Shown piece after piece: positions 1 through 8,605 of a DNA stretch of 64,000 bases. The first letter of the stretch is position 1; each line of letters opens with the position of its first letter. The stretch is from Flavobacteriales bacterium (GTDB lineage Bacteria > Bacteroidota > Bacteroidia > Flavobacteriales_E > Vicingaceae). The notes below the pieces were generated by a model. That model worked only from the letters and a program-made list of their open reading frames with translations. It did no database searches and was not told the DNA's origin. The translations under genes were made by a program, and so were the position numbers. The DNA lies in contig JACJZD010000001.1 of the NCBI GenBank assembly GCA_020635795.1, forward strand, positions 1,559,001-1,623,000, read 5' to 3'.

Positions 1-372
1 AATCAGTTTACGGTTCCAGCAAATTATTTTGAGGACTTGCCTCAACAAATACATGCTAGAAAGAATCAAACAAAATCGAACACTATTTTTTCAACGAATT
101 GGTACTACAAAATATTAGCACCTACAATGGTAGTTGTTACGTTGTTTGCTTCTTATTATCTCTACCAAAATAACAGTAACACCGAATTAACTCCGCAGGA
201 AATTAGCGAAATAATTATCGACCAAGAGTTGATTCAGTTTGATGAAGAAATGATTTATGAAGTATATGCTGAAACGGCTGCACAAACTCAAACAGAAACG
301 CAAGACGAAGAAATAATCGATTATTTAATAAATGATAACATTAGTATAAATTTAATATTAGAAGAATTATGA
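1..372 (+). CDS. Single-pass membrane protein of unknown function, 5' end outside window
   Basis: The reading frame is open from the first base of the window, so the gene starts upstream; an internal TTG at 37 is not a convincing start. The visible 123 residues begin with FTVPANYFEDLP, a motif I associate with Bacteroidota proteins that follow an ECF sigma factor gene, have one membrane span and act as possible anti-sigma partners (family recollection, not proven). One hydrophobic segment (about residues 39-56 of the visible part) is followed by an acidic tail rich in E, Q and T. The stop overlaps the start of the next gene by four bases, so the two are translationally coupled. Function unknown. 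Confidence 0.75.
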   Translation, partial: NQFTVPANYFEDLPQQIHARKNQTKSNTIFSTNWYYKILAPTMVVVTLFASYYLYQNNSNTELTPQEISEIIIDQELIQFDEEMIYEVYAETAAQTQTETQDEEIIDYLINDNISINLILEEL

Positions 373-869
373 AAACAAGACATGTAATAGCGTTACTTTT
401 AATCGGAACATTAGGTGTAACAACAATATTGGCTCAAGAACTAAAACCCTTAGAAAAACATAAATTAGTCCACAAACCAACTATTGAAGAACTAAAAGCC
501 ATGAAAATATCCTATTTAACGGAAAAACTTTCTTTAACCCCTCGAGAAGCTGAACAATTTTGGCCTATTTATAATGAATTTGAAGACAAAAAAAAAATAG
601 AACGAAAAAAGTTTCGAAAAGACAAAATAAATATCAAAAAAGATATCGTGTTATCGGATGCTGAAATTGAAAAAATGTTAAATGATCGTATTCAATTAAA
701 ACAAGACGAATTGGATTTAGAAAAAGAATATTTGGCTAAATTTAAAACGGTGTTACCCATGAAAAAAGTTGGTGAATTATACAAAGCTGAAGAGTCGTTT
801 AAACGTGAGTTGTTACGTAAAATAAAAAACACACCTTCTCCTACATCACCAACACCACCTACGAAATAA
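369..869 (+). CDS. Periplasmic Spy/CpxP-like helical protein (putative)
   Basis: A 166-residue exported protein: signal peptide at residues 1-23 ending near LAQE, then a highly charged helical body. The segment LTPREAEQFWPIYNEF resembles the LTxxQ-type repeat of Spy/CpxP-like periplasmic proteins that in Bacteroidota are often encoded next to a sigma/anti-sigma pair. The C-terminus is a short Thr/Pro-rich tail. It overlaps the upstream membrane protein gene by four bases and is followed by a strong bidirectional terminator. A role in envelope stress sensing is inferred from fold resemblance and context only. Confidence 0.6.
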   Translation: MKTRHVIALLLIGTLGVTTILAQELKPLEKHKLVHKPTIEELKAMKISYLTEKLSLTPREAEQFWPIYNEFEDKKKIERKKFRKDKINIKKDIVLSDAEIEKMLNDRIQLKQDELDLEKEYLAKFKTVLPMKKVGELYKAEESFKRELLRKIKNTPSPTSPTPPTK

Positions 870-875
870 ACCCAT

Positions 876-906
876 AAAAAAAACCAACCAAGAGGTTGGT
901 TTTTTT
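876..906. terminator. Bidirectional intrinsic terminator
   Basis: Perfect 9-bp stem (arms AAACCAACC at 881-889 and GGTTGGTTT at 894-902), loop AAGA, A-run before and T-run after. It sits between two convergent genes and can serve both strands. Confidence 0.9.
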
Positions 907-910
907 ATAT

Positions 911-2638
911 TTAATCTAATTTTTTCAGTTCATCCTTTATAAAGTCAACCAACTCTTTTACATAAGCTTGAGAAAAATTAAACTCAATTCCTGCTGCTTT
1001 ATAAATGTCTTTAATTGATTTGGTGTAACCCAGTTTTAAGGCATCTATGTACTGTTCAATGGCTTTTTCGGGCTGTTGTTTGTAGTTTCTCCAAACAGCA
1101 ATAGCACCCAATTGAGCCATACCATATTCGATGTAATAAAATGGTACTTCGTACAAATGCAATTGTTTTTGCCACAAGCTCGACAAACTTTTTTCATTAC
1201 CAGTCCAATCAACCTGATTACTACCAAAAGCTTTCATTATCTCGTTCCATTTTGCATATCGCTCTTCTACAGTATGATTCGGATTTTCGTATACCCAATG
1301 CTGGAATTTATCGATAGAAGCCACCCAAGGCAACGTTTCTAACGCTTTTTCCAATTGTTCCTTTTTTGCTCGTTTCAGTTCTTCAGGATTCGTATAAAAC
1401 TCATTCCAATAATCCATGGCAAGTAACTCCATACTCATTGATGCCAACTCAGCAACCTCTGATGGCGTATCTTTAAATCCTGTCAACTCTAAATCTCTAG
1501 TCAAAAACGAATGGATAGCATGCCCTCCTTCGTGAACCATCGTAACTAAATCGCGTTGCGAACCTACCGAGTTCATGTAAATAAACGGTACACCAATTTC
1601 GTGTAACGGGTAGTTAAACCCTCCAGGAGCTTTTCCTTTTTTCGAATCTAAATCAATGTATTTCAATTCTTTCATAATGCTTAAACACTCTCCAAAAAAT
1701 GGTTTGATGTGATTAAAGCAAGTAATGGTTTTGTTTATCAATTCCTCTCCTCCATCAAAAGGTTTTAAGGCAGGTTTACCTGTTGGGTCAACCGATGTGT
1801 CCCAAGGTTTTAACCTTTCTAATCCTAATAACTTTTTCTTTTCTTCATCAAAACTATTGGTTACTGGAACTACTTCTTTTTCTATCGCGTCATGGAAATT
1901 AAAACAATCTTTAGCTTCATAATCAAACCTACCCAACTCAGCAAACATGTAATCGCGGTAATTTGCAAAACCAGCATTTTTAGCTACCTGATTTCTTAAT
2001 TTTATTAAATCCGTATACAAAACATTCAATTCATCTTCCGATTTAAACCGAACATCATTCATTAAATGAAAAACCTCCTCTCTAACTTTTCTATCGGTGT
2101 TTTTTAAGTAATTCGAAGCTTGTTGTAAGGTTAATTCTTTACCATCGTATTCAATACTCATACTTGCAGAAATTGCTCCATATTTTTGAGCTTCTGCTTG
2201 TAGTTTGGTATTTAACGCAATGTTCTCTTCCCTGAAAATATCTATTTGTTTTTTGATACCTCTCAAATAAATAAAGTACTTCTCTTTGTTTAGTTGGTTA
2301 ATAAAAGGACTGTTTACCAATTTTAAGTTAAAATCGTTGATGAATGGAGCAACATTGGGTTCTATTTCATTGATGAAAAAATTGAAACTTTCTGCCAATT
2401 GAACGTCAGTAGTATCAATATTCATTTTAATGTATCGCCAAGCCATATCTTCTTCCAACACCGCTTCTAGTTCACTTCGGTCTTTTAACCATTTTTCTAA
2501 ATCAGCAACATTGGTTAAATTTCTGTTTTTTAAATCCTCAAAATATAGTTTGATTTTATTCCACGAATCAATAATTAAATCATCGCTTAAAAAAATACGT
2601 TTGTTTTTGGTTGGTAATTGTATGTCTTTTGCTTGCAT
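911..2638 (-). CDS. pepF: M3 family oligoendopeptidase (PepF-like)
   Basis: Cytosolic zinc metallopeptidase that degrades oligopeptides. The 575-residue length is normal for the M3B/PepF group. The zinc motif HEGGH is at residues 369-373, and the segment DTPSEVAELAS supplies the likely third ligand, Glu397. No signal peptide is present. The gene stands alone, convergent with the Spy-like gene across a shared terminator; a terminator for the next gene upstream lies directly before its start, so it should have its own promoter, but I see no clear -7 element. The ATG start fits the family N-terminus. Confidence is high for family, moderate for the symbol. Confidence 0.92.
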   Translation of the reverse strand: MQAKDIQLPTKNKRIFLSDDLIIDSWNKIKLYFEDLKNRNLTNVADLEKWLKDRSELEAVLEEDMAWRYIKMNIDTTDVQLAESFNFFINEIEPNVAPFINDFNLKLVNSPFINQLNKEKYFIYLRGIKKQIDIFREENIALNTKLQAEAQKYGAISASMSIEYDGKELTLQQASNYLKNTDRKVREEVFHLMNDVRFKSEDELNVLYTDLIKLRNQVAKNAGFANYRDYMFAELGRFDYEAKDCFNFHDAIEKEVVPVTNSFDEEKKKLLGLERLKPWDTSVDPTGKPALKPFDGGEELINKTITCFNHIKPFFGECLSIMKELKYIDLDSKKGKAPGGFNYPLHEIGVPFIYMNSVGSQRDLVTMVHEGGHAIHSFLTRDLELTGFKDTPSEVAELASMSMELLAMDYWNEFYTNPEELKRAKKEQLEKALETLPWVASIDKFQHWVYENPNHTVEERYAKWNEIMKAFGSNQVDWTGNEKSLSSLWQKQLHLYEVPFYYIEYGMAQLGAIAVWRNYKQQPEKAIEQYIDALKLGYTKSIKDIYKAAGIEFNFSQAYVKELVDFIKDELKKLD

Positions 2639-2655
2639 AAATAAATTGTAAAAAA

Positions 2656-2698
2656 AAAGCTGAACAAATTCAGGGTTTACCTTTATTTGTTCAGCTTT
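2656..2698 (-). terminator. Intrinsic terminator of the DUF5606 gene
   Basis: Perfect 13-bp stem (AAAGCTGAACAAA and its complement) with a 17-nt loop; on the minus strand it is followed by a run of Ts (A-run at 2651-2658 on the plus strand). Confidence 0.85.
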
Positions 2699-2716
2699 AT
2701 ATAAGTTGATGTAAAA

Positions 2717-3271
2717 TTATCCGTTTTTCTTAGAACCAGCAGCTTTTTTAACTGTTGCTTTTGCTGCACTTGGTTTTTTAGCAACTGGCTTAGCAGTTGT
2801 AGGTTTCTTTGTGGTTACTTTTTTATCAGTAACTTTCTTTTTGGTATCTTTTGTATCAACGCCTTTTTCTGCCTTTTTAGGTTCAGCTTCCTGCTGTTTG
2901 AAAAAATCAGATTTAATCATGATGTTGAACCACATGAACAATTTTTTCAAATCAGAATTATAAACTCTTTCTTGATCAAAATCTACTACCTTAGCCAAAT
3001 AAGCTCTTAATTCTTCTGGTTTTGAGTTATGGTCAACTGCCTCTTTTCCTTTTGTAGATTCATACAATTTACCATATACTTCAAGCAACGGCATATCTTC
3101 AGTTGTAGTATAAATGCTAATGTCTTCTAACGCACTTACTTTATCAGAAGCATAAACAGGAAGTTTTTTTCCATCTGCTAACGATTCAACAATAAAACCT
3201 GATTTGGTTTGCGATACAACTTTGAATAATCCGGGCTTACCCGTAACAGAAATAATAGATTTTAAATTCAT
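2717..3271 (-). CDS. DUF5606 domain protein with histone H1-like lysine/alanine tail
   Basis: The N-terminal ~75 residues (start MNLKSIISVTGKPGLFKVV) match the Bacteroidota-specific DUF5606 family, whose function is unknown. Residues 1-120 form the compact part; from about 125 to 184 the protein is a low-complexity tail of K, A, T, P repeats, as in H1-like or ribosomal-protein extensions, suggesting nucleic-acid contact (inference). Monocistronic, with a -7 element 20 bases upstream and a strong terminator. No signal peptide. Confidence 0.88.
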   Translation of the reverse strand: MNLKSIISVTGKPGLFKVVSQTKSGFIVESLADGKKLPVYASDKVSALEDISIYTTTEDMPLLEVYGKLYESTKGKEAVDHNSKPEELRAYLAKVVDFDQERVYNSDLKKLFMWFNIMIKSDFFKQQEAEPKKAEKGVDTKDTKKKVTDKKVTTKKPTTAKPVAKKPSAAKATVKKAAGSKKNG

Positions 3272-3290
3272 ATTTTAATTTTAAAGAGAG

Positions 3291-3298
3291 CAAATGTA
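3291..3298 (-). promoter_or_regulatory. -7 element for the DUF5606 gene
   Basis: Minus-strand TACATTTG matches TAnnTTTG; predicted start of transcription lies about 15 bases before the ATG. No clear -33 TTTG. Confidence 0.5.
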
Positions 3299-3335
3299 AT
3301 AAATTAAGATTTTAAAAAACAGTTTTTTTTAGTGA

Positions 3336-4838
3336 TTAAATTTTAAGCCAACCGTAAGCCTGAGGCAGATGCTCAATGATATCTGATGCAATTAATGCTT
3401 CTTCCCCTAAGTTTTCAGCCGCTACATCGCCAGCCACTCCATGCAAATAAACGCCCATTATTGATGCATTTTCTGGAGAATACCCTTGGGCTAACAACGA
3501 AGAAATAATGCCAGTCAACACATCTCCAGCTCCAGCTGTTGCCATTCCTGGATTACCCGAACTATTGAAATAGGTTTTGCCATTCGGCATTGATATAGAA
3601 GTATGAGCACCTTTTAAAACCACAATCACTTTATTTTTAATCGAAAATTCTACTTGAAACTTTAATCGTTCCTCATCATTATTCCATTTTCCAACTAATC
3701 GCTCAAATTCTTTAGGGTGAGGAGTTAAAATGCTATTTTCAGGTAAAAAAGCTAACCATGTTTTGTTTTCTGATAAGATGTTTAGAGCGTCAGCATCTAA
3801 AACCAACGGTATTTTTGTGTTTTGAATAAGTAGTTTTAACACATTTTGTGTTTGTTTATTCGTTCCAATTCCAGGTCCTACACCTATTGCATTATAATTT
3901 TCTAAATTTGGTAAATCAGTTATAAAATCGTTTTCATCACTAACAGAACAAATGGCTTCGGGTATAGCAGTTTGCAAAATATTCATTCCACATTTAGGAA
4001 TATGAGTGGTTAACAACCCTACTCCCGTTCGCAAACAAGCTTTTGAAGACAACACTGCCGCACCCATTTTACCAAAACTACCTGCTAATAGCAAAGCATG
4101 ACCAAAATTTCCTTTGTGAGCGTATTTTTTTCTTGGAAGTAAAAATTCTTTAACATCTTGTTTTGTGGTAAAAAAGTAATTTGATTCCATTGCATTGATA
4201 AAATCGGGGTGTAACCCGATTGGTAAAACGATGACCTCTCCACAAAAAATATTGTTTTGAGGAAACATCATCGCCAATTTAGGCTGCTGAAAAGTCAAGG
4301 TATAAGTTGCTCGAACTATATTTTCAGGTAAATTATTTTGATTGTCTTCTCCAAATAAACCAGACGGGATATCTACAGCAACAACTTTGTAATTGTTTAA
4401 CTGATGAATAATTTGTGCTACAAAACCTTCAATAGGCTTATTTAAACCCGAACCAAATATTGCATCAATTACAATAGTTTTAGGAGGAATAAAAAAACGA
4501 TAATTATCTTCAGTTAATGTGGTAAATTGAACTTTGGCTTTTTTTAATCTTTCCAAATTAATGGTAAAATCGGCTGAATAATTTTTTGAAAACTCTACTA
4601 CAAAAACATCGACATTATAATTGGCTTCAGCTAACAAACGTGCTATAACCAAGCCATCTCCACCATTGTTTCCAACACCACAAAAAATAGCAAATGTTTT
4701 TTTAGTGCTGTATTTATTTTTAATCCACTCAAAACATTGTTTAGCTGCACGCTCCATTAAGTCAATTGATTTAATTGGCTCGTTTTGCATGGTAAACTCG
4801 TCAGCCTTCTTTATTTGTTCTGATGTTAAAATCTTCAT
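3336..4838 (-). CDS. nnr: Bifunctional NAD(P)H-hydrate epimerase / ADP-dependent dehydratase
   Basis: Repairs damaged NAD(P)HX: the N-terminal YjeF_N domain (about 1-215) epimerises the R form, and the C-terminal ribokinase-like domain (about 225-500) dehydrates the S form with ADP or ATP. Diagnostic motifs are NNGGDGLVIARLL near residue 58 in the epimerase half, and GVGPGIGT plus the catalytic NPGMATAGAGDVLTG in the dehydratase half. At 500 residues it is the standard two-domain fusion. Its start overlaps the end of the DUF2752 gene by four bases, so the pair is one operon. Confidence 0.95.
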   Translation of the reverse strand: MKILTSEQIKKADEFTMQNEPIKSIDLMERAAKQCFEWIKNKYSTKKTFAIFCGVGNNGGDGLVIARLLAEANYNVDVFVVEFSKNYSADFTINLERLKKAKVQFTTLTEDNYRFFIPPKTIVIDAIFGSGLNKPIEGFVAQIIHQLNNYKVVAVDIPSGLFGEDNQNNLPENIVRATYTLTFQQPKLAMMFPQNNIFCGEVIVLPIGLHPDFINAMESNYFFTTKQDVKEFLLPRKKYAHKGNFGHALLLAGSFGKMGAAVLSSKACLRTGVGLLTTHIPKCGMNILQTAIPEAICSVSDENDFITDLPNLENYNAIGVGPGIGTNKQTQNVLKLLIQNTKIPLVLDADALNILSENKTWLAFLPENSILTPHPKEFERLVGKWNNDEERLKFQVEFSIKNKVIVVLKGAHTSISMPNGKTYFNSSGNPGMATAGAGDVLTGIISSLLAQGYSPENASIMGVYLHGVAGDVAAENLGEEALIASDIIEHLPQAYGWLKI

Positions 4839-5131
4839 AAAAATATTTTTATAATGTAACTAATTACCACAATGCTGATATTAAAAATAAAGAAGTACTT
4901 CAACACACTTGCTCCATGTTTGAATTTAAAAACCAAGTGCAAAGGCAAAAACAAAATCATGGCAATAATAGGTAATAAAGCAGGGTATAACATAAAACTT
5001 TCTACCAAATTTCCTTTTAGTAACTCAATAAACGAACGTTGCATGCCGCACCCCATACAATCAATATTAAAATACTTTTTGTAAGGACAAGCCATTAAAT
5101 GTTCTTCTAACCAATCTACTATTCCACTCAA
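4835..5131 (-). CDS. DUF2752 family membrane protein
   Basis: A 98-residue protein with the family signature CPYKKYFNIDCMGCGMQRS (CPFH-CxGCG-like) near the N-terminus followed by two hydrophobic helices (about 48-68 and 76-96). DUF2752 proteins are small inner-membrane proteins of unknown function. It is the first gene of the operon with nnr, four bases overlapping. A -7 element lies 25 bases upstream. Confidence 0.88.
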   Translation of the reverse strand: MSGIVDWLEEHLMACPYKKYFNIDCMGCGMQRSFIELLKGNLVESFMLYPALLPIIAMILFLPLHLVFKFKHGASVLKYFFIFNISIVVISYIIKIFL

Positions 5132-5155
5132 ACTTTATTCTTATTAAATCCTATT

Positions 5156-5163
5156 CAAATTTA
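5156..5163 (-). promoter_or_regulatory. -7 element of the DUF2752-nnr operon
   Basis: Minus-strand TAAATTTG fits TAnnTTTG; transcription would start near 5151, 20 bases before the start codon. Confidence 0.5.
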
Positions 5164-5275
5164 AGCCTTTTCAACAAAATCATTATTTCATTAAAGGTTT
5201 TAATTAGTGATAAACGGTTCTTAAAATAAAATCTAACTCGTTATTTTTGTTGCTGTATTTATTAATTGGAATTAA

Positions 5276-5283
5276 TACTTTTG
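5276..5283 (+). promoter_or_regulatory. -7 element of the TonB receptor gene
   Basis: TACTTTTG matches TAnnTTTG. A TTG at 5250-5252 could be the -33 element (23-bp spacer). The position places the start codon at 5307 and rules out the earlier in-frame TTG at 5247, which would lie upstream of the transcript. Confidence 0.55.
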
Positions 5284-5306
5284 CGTTTCAGAAAAAATCA
5301 AAGCTA

Positions 5307-7652
5307 ATGAACTTTAAAAATTTAAGTGTTGTTATACTTCTTTTAATAATAACTTCAAACGTTTTTTCACAAGGGACCATTCGTGGTTTTGTATATGATG
5401 AAAAATCGGGTGAGCCAGTTATTTTTACCAATGTATATTTAAAAGGTACAACCATTGGCGCTGCAACCGATGTAAATGGTTTTTATTCCATTACCAAAAT
5501 ACCAGCTGGTTCATACGTATTAACGGTGTCTTCATTAGGATTTGATACCGCACAAGTTTCAGTTAAAATTACTGGAAATGAAGTTATTAATCAAAAGCTT
5601 TTTATTAAAGAAGCAATGGTACAAATGGAAACTTTCCAATTATCAGCAGAAGCATCAGAAGCTAAAACAGAAGTAAAAATGTCTGTTTCTAAAGTTACTC
5701 CAAAAGAAATTCAATCGATGCCCTCAGTTGGAGGTGACCCAGATTTAGCTCAATACTTACAAGTTTTACCAGGGGTTACTTTTACTGGTGATCAAGGTGG
5801 TCAACTATACATAAGAGGTGGTTCCCCTGTTCAAAACAAGGTACTTTTAGATGGTATGATTATATACAACCCTTTTCACTCTATTGGTTTATTCTCTGTT
5901 TTTGATACCGATATTATGCGTAATGCAGATGTTTACACTGGCGGATTTAGTGCTCAATATGGAGGTAGAGTATCATCTATCATGGACATCACCACCCGAG
6001 ATGGGAACAAAAAAAGAATGAGTGGTAAACTTTCTGCTAGTACATTTGGAGGTAAAGTAATGTTAGAAGGACCTATTAAAAAAGCTAAAGAAGTAGGTGG
6101 CGGAAGTATAACTTATGTTCTTTCAGGTAAACATTCATATCTTGAGCAATCATCATCAATGTACAAATCTTATTTTAAGGGATTAAGTTCAGAAAACGCT
6201 AGAGGAATTGACACAACAGGATTACCTTATGGCTTTACCGATATTTATGGTAAAATATCTTTTAATGGTGAAAATGGTAGTAAATTCAACATGTTTGGAT
6301 TCAATTTTAAGGATCGTGTTAATTTCTCTGACGTATCTAAAATTGGTTGGGACTCATACGGTGGTGGTGCAAACTTTGTGTTAATTCCGGGTTCTTCTAA
6401 AACTTTAATTGAAGGTGTTTTTGCTTACTCTAAGTATAAAATTGACATGACAGAAGCTGATGGAAGTCCTAGAACAAGTGATGTTGGTGGCTTTAATGGA
6501 GGTATGACATTCACCTCTTTTTCTGGCGATAATGAGTTCAAATATGGTTTTGATGTTTTAGGATTAAGTACCAATTATGAATTTACTAATTCGGTAGATT
6601 TAATTATACAACAGCAACAAAGTACCACCGAATTAGCAGGTTTTATGTTGTTTAGATGGAATATTGGTAAACTGGTTTTAGAGCCTAGCTTCAGAACACA
6701 GTACTATGCTTCATTATCTGAAATATCACCTGAACCACGTTTAGGCATGAAATACAATATAACCGAATGGTGGAGGGTTAAAGCTGCAGGAGGTTTGTAC
6801 TCTCAAAATTTAATTAGTGCGAATTCAGATAGAGATGTAGTGAATTTGTTCTATGGATTTATTTCAGGACCAGATAATTTACAAAACAAATTTACCAACC
6901 AAGATGGGAGTGTCGAAGAAATTACCTCAAAACTACAAAAAGCAAACCATGCTATTTTTGGATTTGAATTCGATATCAATCGTTCGATATCTTTAAACAC
7001 TGAAGGGTATTATAAAGGGTTTACTCAATTAACCAACACCAATAGAAATAAAATTTACCCAGACAATAACGACTTTAGCGACAAAGCTGATGAACTTAAA
7101 AAAGATTACATTAGGGAAACAGGTAATGCCTACGGAGTTGACTTTAGTTTAAAATACACATCTACACATTTAAACATTTGGGCAATCTACTCCTTAAGTA
7201 AAATCAACCGTTGGGATGGAATCTTAGAGTACAATCCTGTTTTTGATAGAAGACACAATGTTAATTTAGTTACGGCTTATATTTTTGGAAAAAATTTAAA
7301 CTGGGAGTTTAATGCTAGATGGAACTTTGGTTCAGGCTTCCCATTTACACAAACACAAGGATTTTATGAAGGTTTAAGCTTTAATTCTATTGACCAAAAC
7401 CCTGCCTCTGCAAACGGAACTTTAGAAATTGCTTATGCTGAATTTAATAAAGGTAGGTTACCCTATTATCACCGTTTAGATTTAACCTTAAAAAGAACAT
7501 TTGTTCTTGGCAAAAATACAGAGTTGGAACTTAGCGCAAGTGTTACGAATGCTTACAATAGAGAAAACATCTTTTATTTAAATAGAGTAACAGGAGATAA
7601 AGTTTATCAATTGCCATTGTTACCAAGTTTTGGTATGAACTTTACTTTTTAA
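5307..7652 (+). CDS. TonB-dependent outer-membrane receptor with CarboxypepD_reg-like domain
   Basis: Outer-membrane active transporter of unknown substrate. ATG at 5307 gives a standard signal peptide (MNFKNLSVVILLLIITSNVFSQ) followed by a CarboxypepD_reg-like beta sandwich (about 23-105, GTIRGFVYDEKSGEPV), a plug domain (about 115-230, with QVLPGVTF and IRGGSP) and a beta barrel ending in an aromatic C-terminus (FGMNFTF). An in-frame TTG 60 bases earlier would spoil the signal peptide. No SusD partner is adjacent, so it is not part of a polysaccharide utilisation locus. Substrate cannot be told from sequence. Confidence 0.93.
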   Translation: MNFKNLSVVILLLIITSNVFSQGTIRGFVYDEKSGEPVIFTNVYLKGTTIGAATDVNGFYSITKIPAGSYVLTVSSLGFDTAQVSVKITGNEVINQKLFIKEAMVQMETFQLSAEASEAKTEVKMSVSKVTPKEIQSMPSVGGDPDLAQYLQVLPGVTFTGDQGGQLYIRGGSPVQNKVLLDGMIIYNPFHSIGLFSVFDTDIMRNADVYTGGFSAQYGGRVSSIMDITTRDGNKKRMSGKLSASTFGGKVMLEGPIKKAKEVGGGSITYVLSGKHSYLEQSSSMYKSYFKGLSSENARGIDTTGLPYGFTDIYGKISFNGENGSKFNMFGFNFKDRVNFSDVSKIGWDSYGGGANFVLIPGSSKTLIEGVFAYSKYKIDMTEADGSPRTSDVGGFNGGMTFTSFSGDNEFKYGFDVLGLSTNYEFTNSVDLIIQQQQSTTELAGFMLFRWNIGKLVLEPSFRTQYYASLSEISPEPRLGMKYNITEWWRVKAAGGLYSQNLISANSDRDVVNLFYGFISGPDNLQNKFTNQDGSVEEITSKLQKANHAIFGFEFDINRSISLNTEGYYKGFTQLTNTNRNKIYPDNNDFSDKADELKKDYIRETGNAYGVDFSLKYTSTHLNIWAIYSLSKINRWDGILEYNPVFDRRHNVNLVTAYIFGKNLNWEFNARWNFGSGFPFTQTQGFYEGLSFNSIDQNPASANGTLEIAYAEFNKGRLPYYHRLDLTLKRTFVLGKNTELELSASVTNAYNRENIFYLNRVTGDKVYQLPLLPSFGMNFTF

Positions 7653-7693
7653 AATAAATTAAAGCAGATAAGTGGTAACTTAAAAAAAAATAG

Positions 7694-7701
7694 TAAGTTT
7701 G
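7694..7701 (+). promoter_or_regulatory. -7 element of rplU-rpmA
   Basis: TAAGTTTG matches TAnnTTTG 30 bases before the rplU start; the upstream region is A-rich and lacks a clear TTTG -33 element. Confidence 0.5.
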
Positions 7702-7730
7702 CCACCTTAAAAATTAATAAATTATATAAA

Positions 7731-8177
7731 ATGTACGCAATAGTTGAAATAGCAGGGCAACAATTTAAAGTTGTAAAAGACCAACGACTTTTTGTACACC
7801 GTTTACAAGACAAAGAAGGAGCTAAAATTAGCTTTGATAAAGTTCTTTTAATTGACAACGATGGCAAAATTAACGTAGGCGCCCCAGTTGTAGCAGGTGC
7901 TAGTGTAACCGCAAAGGTTCTAGAACACCTTAAAGGCGACAAAGTGCTTGTCTTTAAAAAGAAAAGAAGAAAAGGTTATCAAAAAGAAAATGGTCACCGT
8001 CAGTATTTAACTCAAATTCAAATTGAGGGAATATCTGAAAAAGGTGCCGCTAAAAAAGCTGAAGCTAAAACAGAAACAACTGAAGAAGCTCCAGTAAAAA
8101 AAGCAGCAACTCCGAAGGCTGAAGCGCCAAAGGCAGCAGCTCCAAAAGCTAAAAAAGTAACTAAAACAGAAGAATAA
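7731..8177 (+). CDS. rplU: 50S ribosomal protein L21 with C-terminal extension
   Basis: Ribosomal large-subunit protein binding 23S rRNA. Residues 1-103 are canonical L21 (MYAIVEIAGQQFKV, KKRRKGYQKENGHRQ). The bacterial protein is normally about 103 residues; here a 45-residue tail of Ala, Lys, Glu and Pro follows (KKAEAK, PKAEAPKAAAPKAKK). The tail resembles that of the DUF5606 protein in this window. rplU precedes rpmA with a 49-base gap, the universal gene order. Confidence 0.98.
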   Translation: MYAIVEIAGQQFKVVKDQRLFVHRLQDKEGAKISFDKVLLIDNDGKINVGAPVVAGASVTAKVLEHLKGDKVLVFKKKRRKGYQKENGHRQYLTQIQIEGISEKGAAKKAEAKTETTEEAPVKKAATPKAEAPKAAAPKAKKVTKTEE

Positions 8178-8226
8178 TAAACAGGTTCAAGTTTTTTTTA
8201 AACTTTAACTTTAAAACTTATAAGAA

Positions 8227-8490
8227 ATGGCACATAAGAAAGGAGCCGGTAGCTCGAAAAACGGTAGAGAATCAGAAAGTAAACGTTTAGGCGTTAAAAT
8301 TTTTGGTGGTCAAGCTGCGATTGCTGGCAATATCATTGTACGTCAAAGAGGAACAAAACACAATCCAGGTGTAAATGTTGGTATTGGTAAAGACCACACT
8401 TTATTTGCTCTTGTTGATGGTGTTGTTTCTTTCCGTAAGAAAAAAGACAATAAATCATATGTTTCGGTTGATCCAATAACTGAAGCATAA
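8227..8490 (+). CDS. rpmA: 50S ribosomal protein L27
   Basis: Large-subunit protein near the peptidyl-transferase centre. The N-terminus MAHKKGAGSSKNGRES and the downstream GNIIVRQRGTKHNPG are diagnostic; 87 residues is a full-length protein. There is no N-terminal cleavable extension of the Firmicutes type. It is cotranscribed with rplU and followed by a strong terminator. Confidence 0.99.
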   Translation: MAHKKGAGSSKNGRESESKRLGVKIFGGQAAIAGNIIVRQRGTKHNPGVNVGIGKDHTLFALVDGVVSFRKKKDNKSYVSVDPITEA

Positions 8491-8510
8491 GTTTATATAC
8501 AATTTACTTG

Positions 8511-8550
8511 AAATCCTGTATCTGTAAACTTATAGATACAGGATTTTTTT
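8511..8550 (+). terminator. Intrinsic terminator of rplU-rpmA
   Basis: Perfect 13-bp stem (AAATCCTGTATCT and complement), 10-nt loop, then seven Ts. Confidence 0.93.
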
Positions 8551-8573
8551 GTTTTTAAGAAAAAGAGATTTAC

Positions 8574-8581
8574 TACATTTG
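8574..8581 (+). promoter_or_regulatory. -7 element of serS
   Basis: TACATTTG with a TTTG at 8548-8551 (22-bp spacer) as possible -33. The predicted transcript starts about 20 bases before the serS ATG. Confidence 0.6.
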
Positions 8582-8605
8582 TTATAAAGAATTATACTAA
8601 GTTAT

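Noticed and set aside
5247..5306. TTG start for the TonB receptor
   Set aside because: Lies upstream of the -7 element and disrupts the signal peptide; ATG at 5307 is better.
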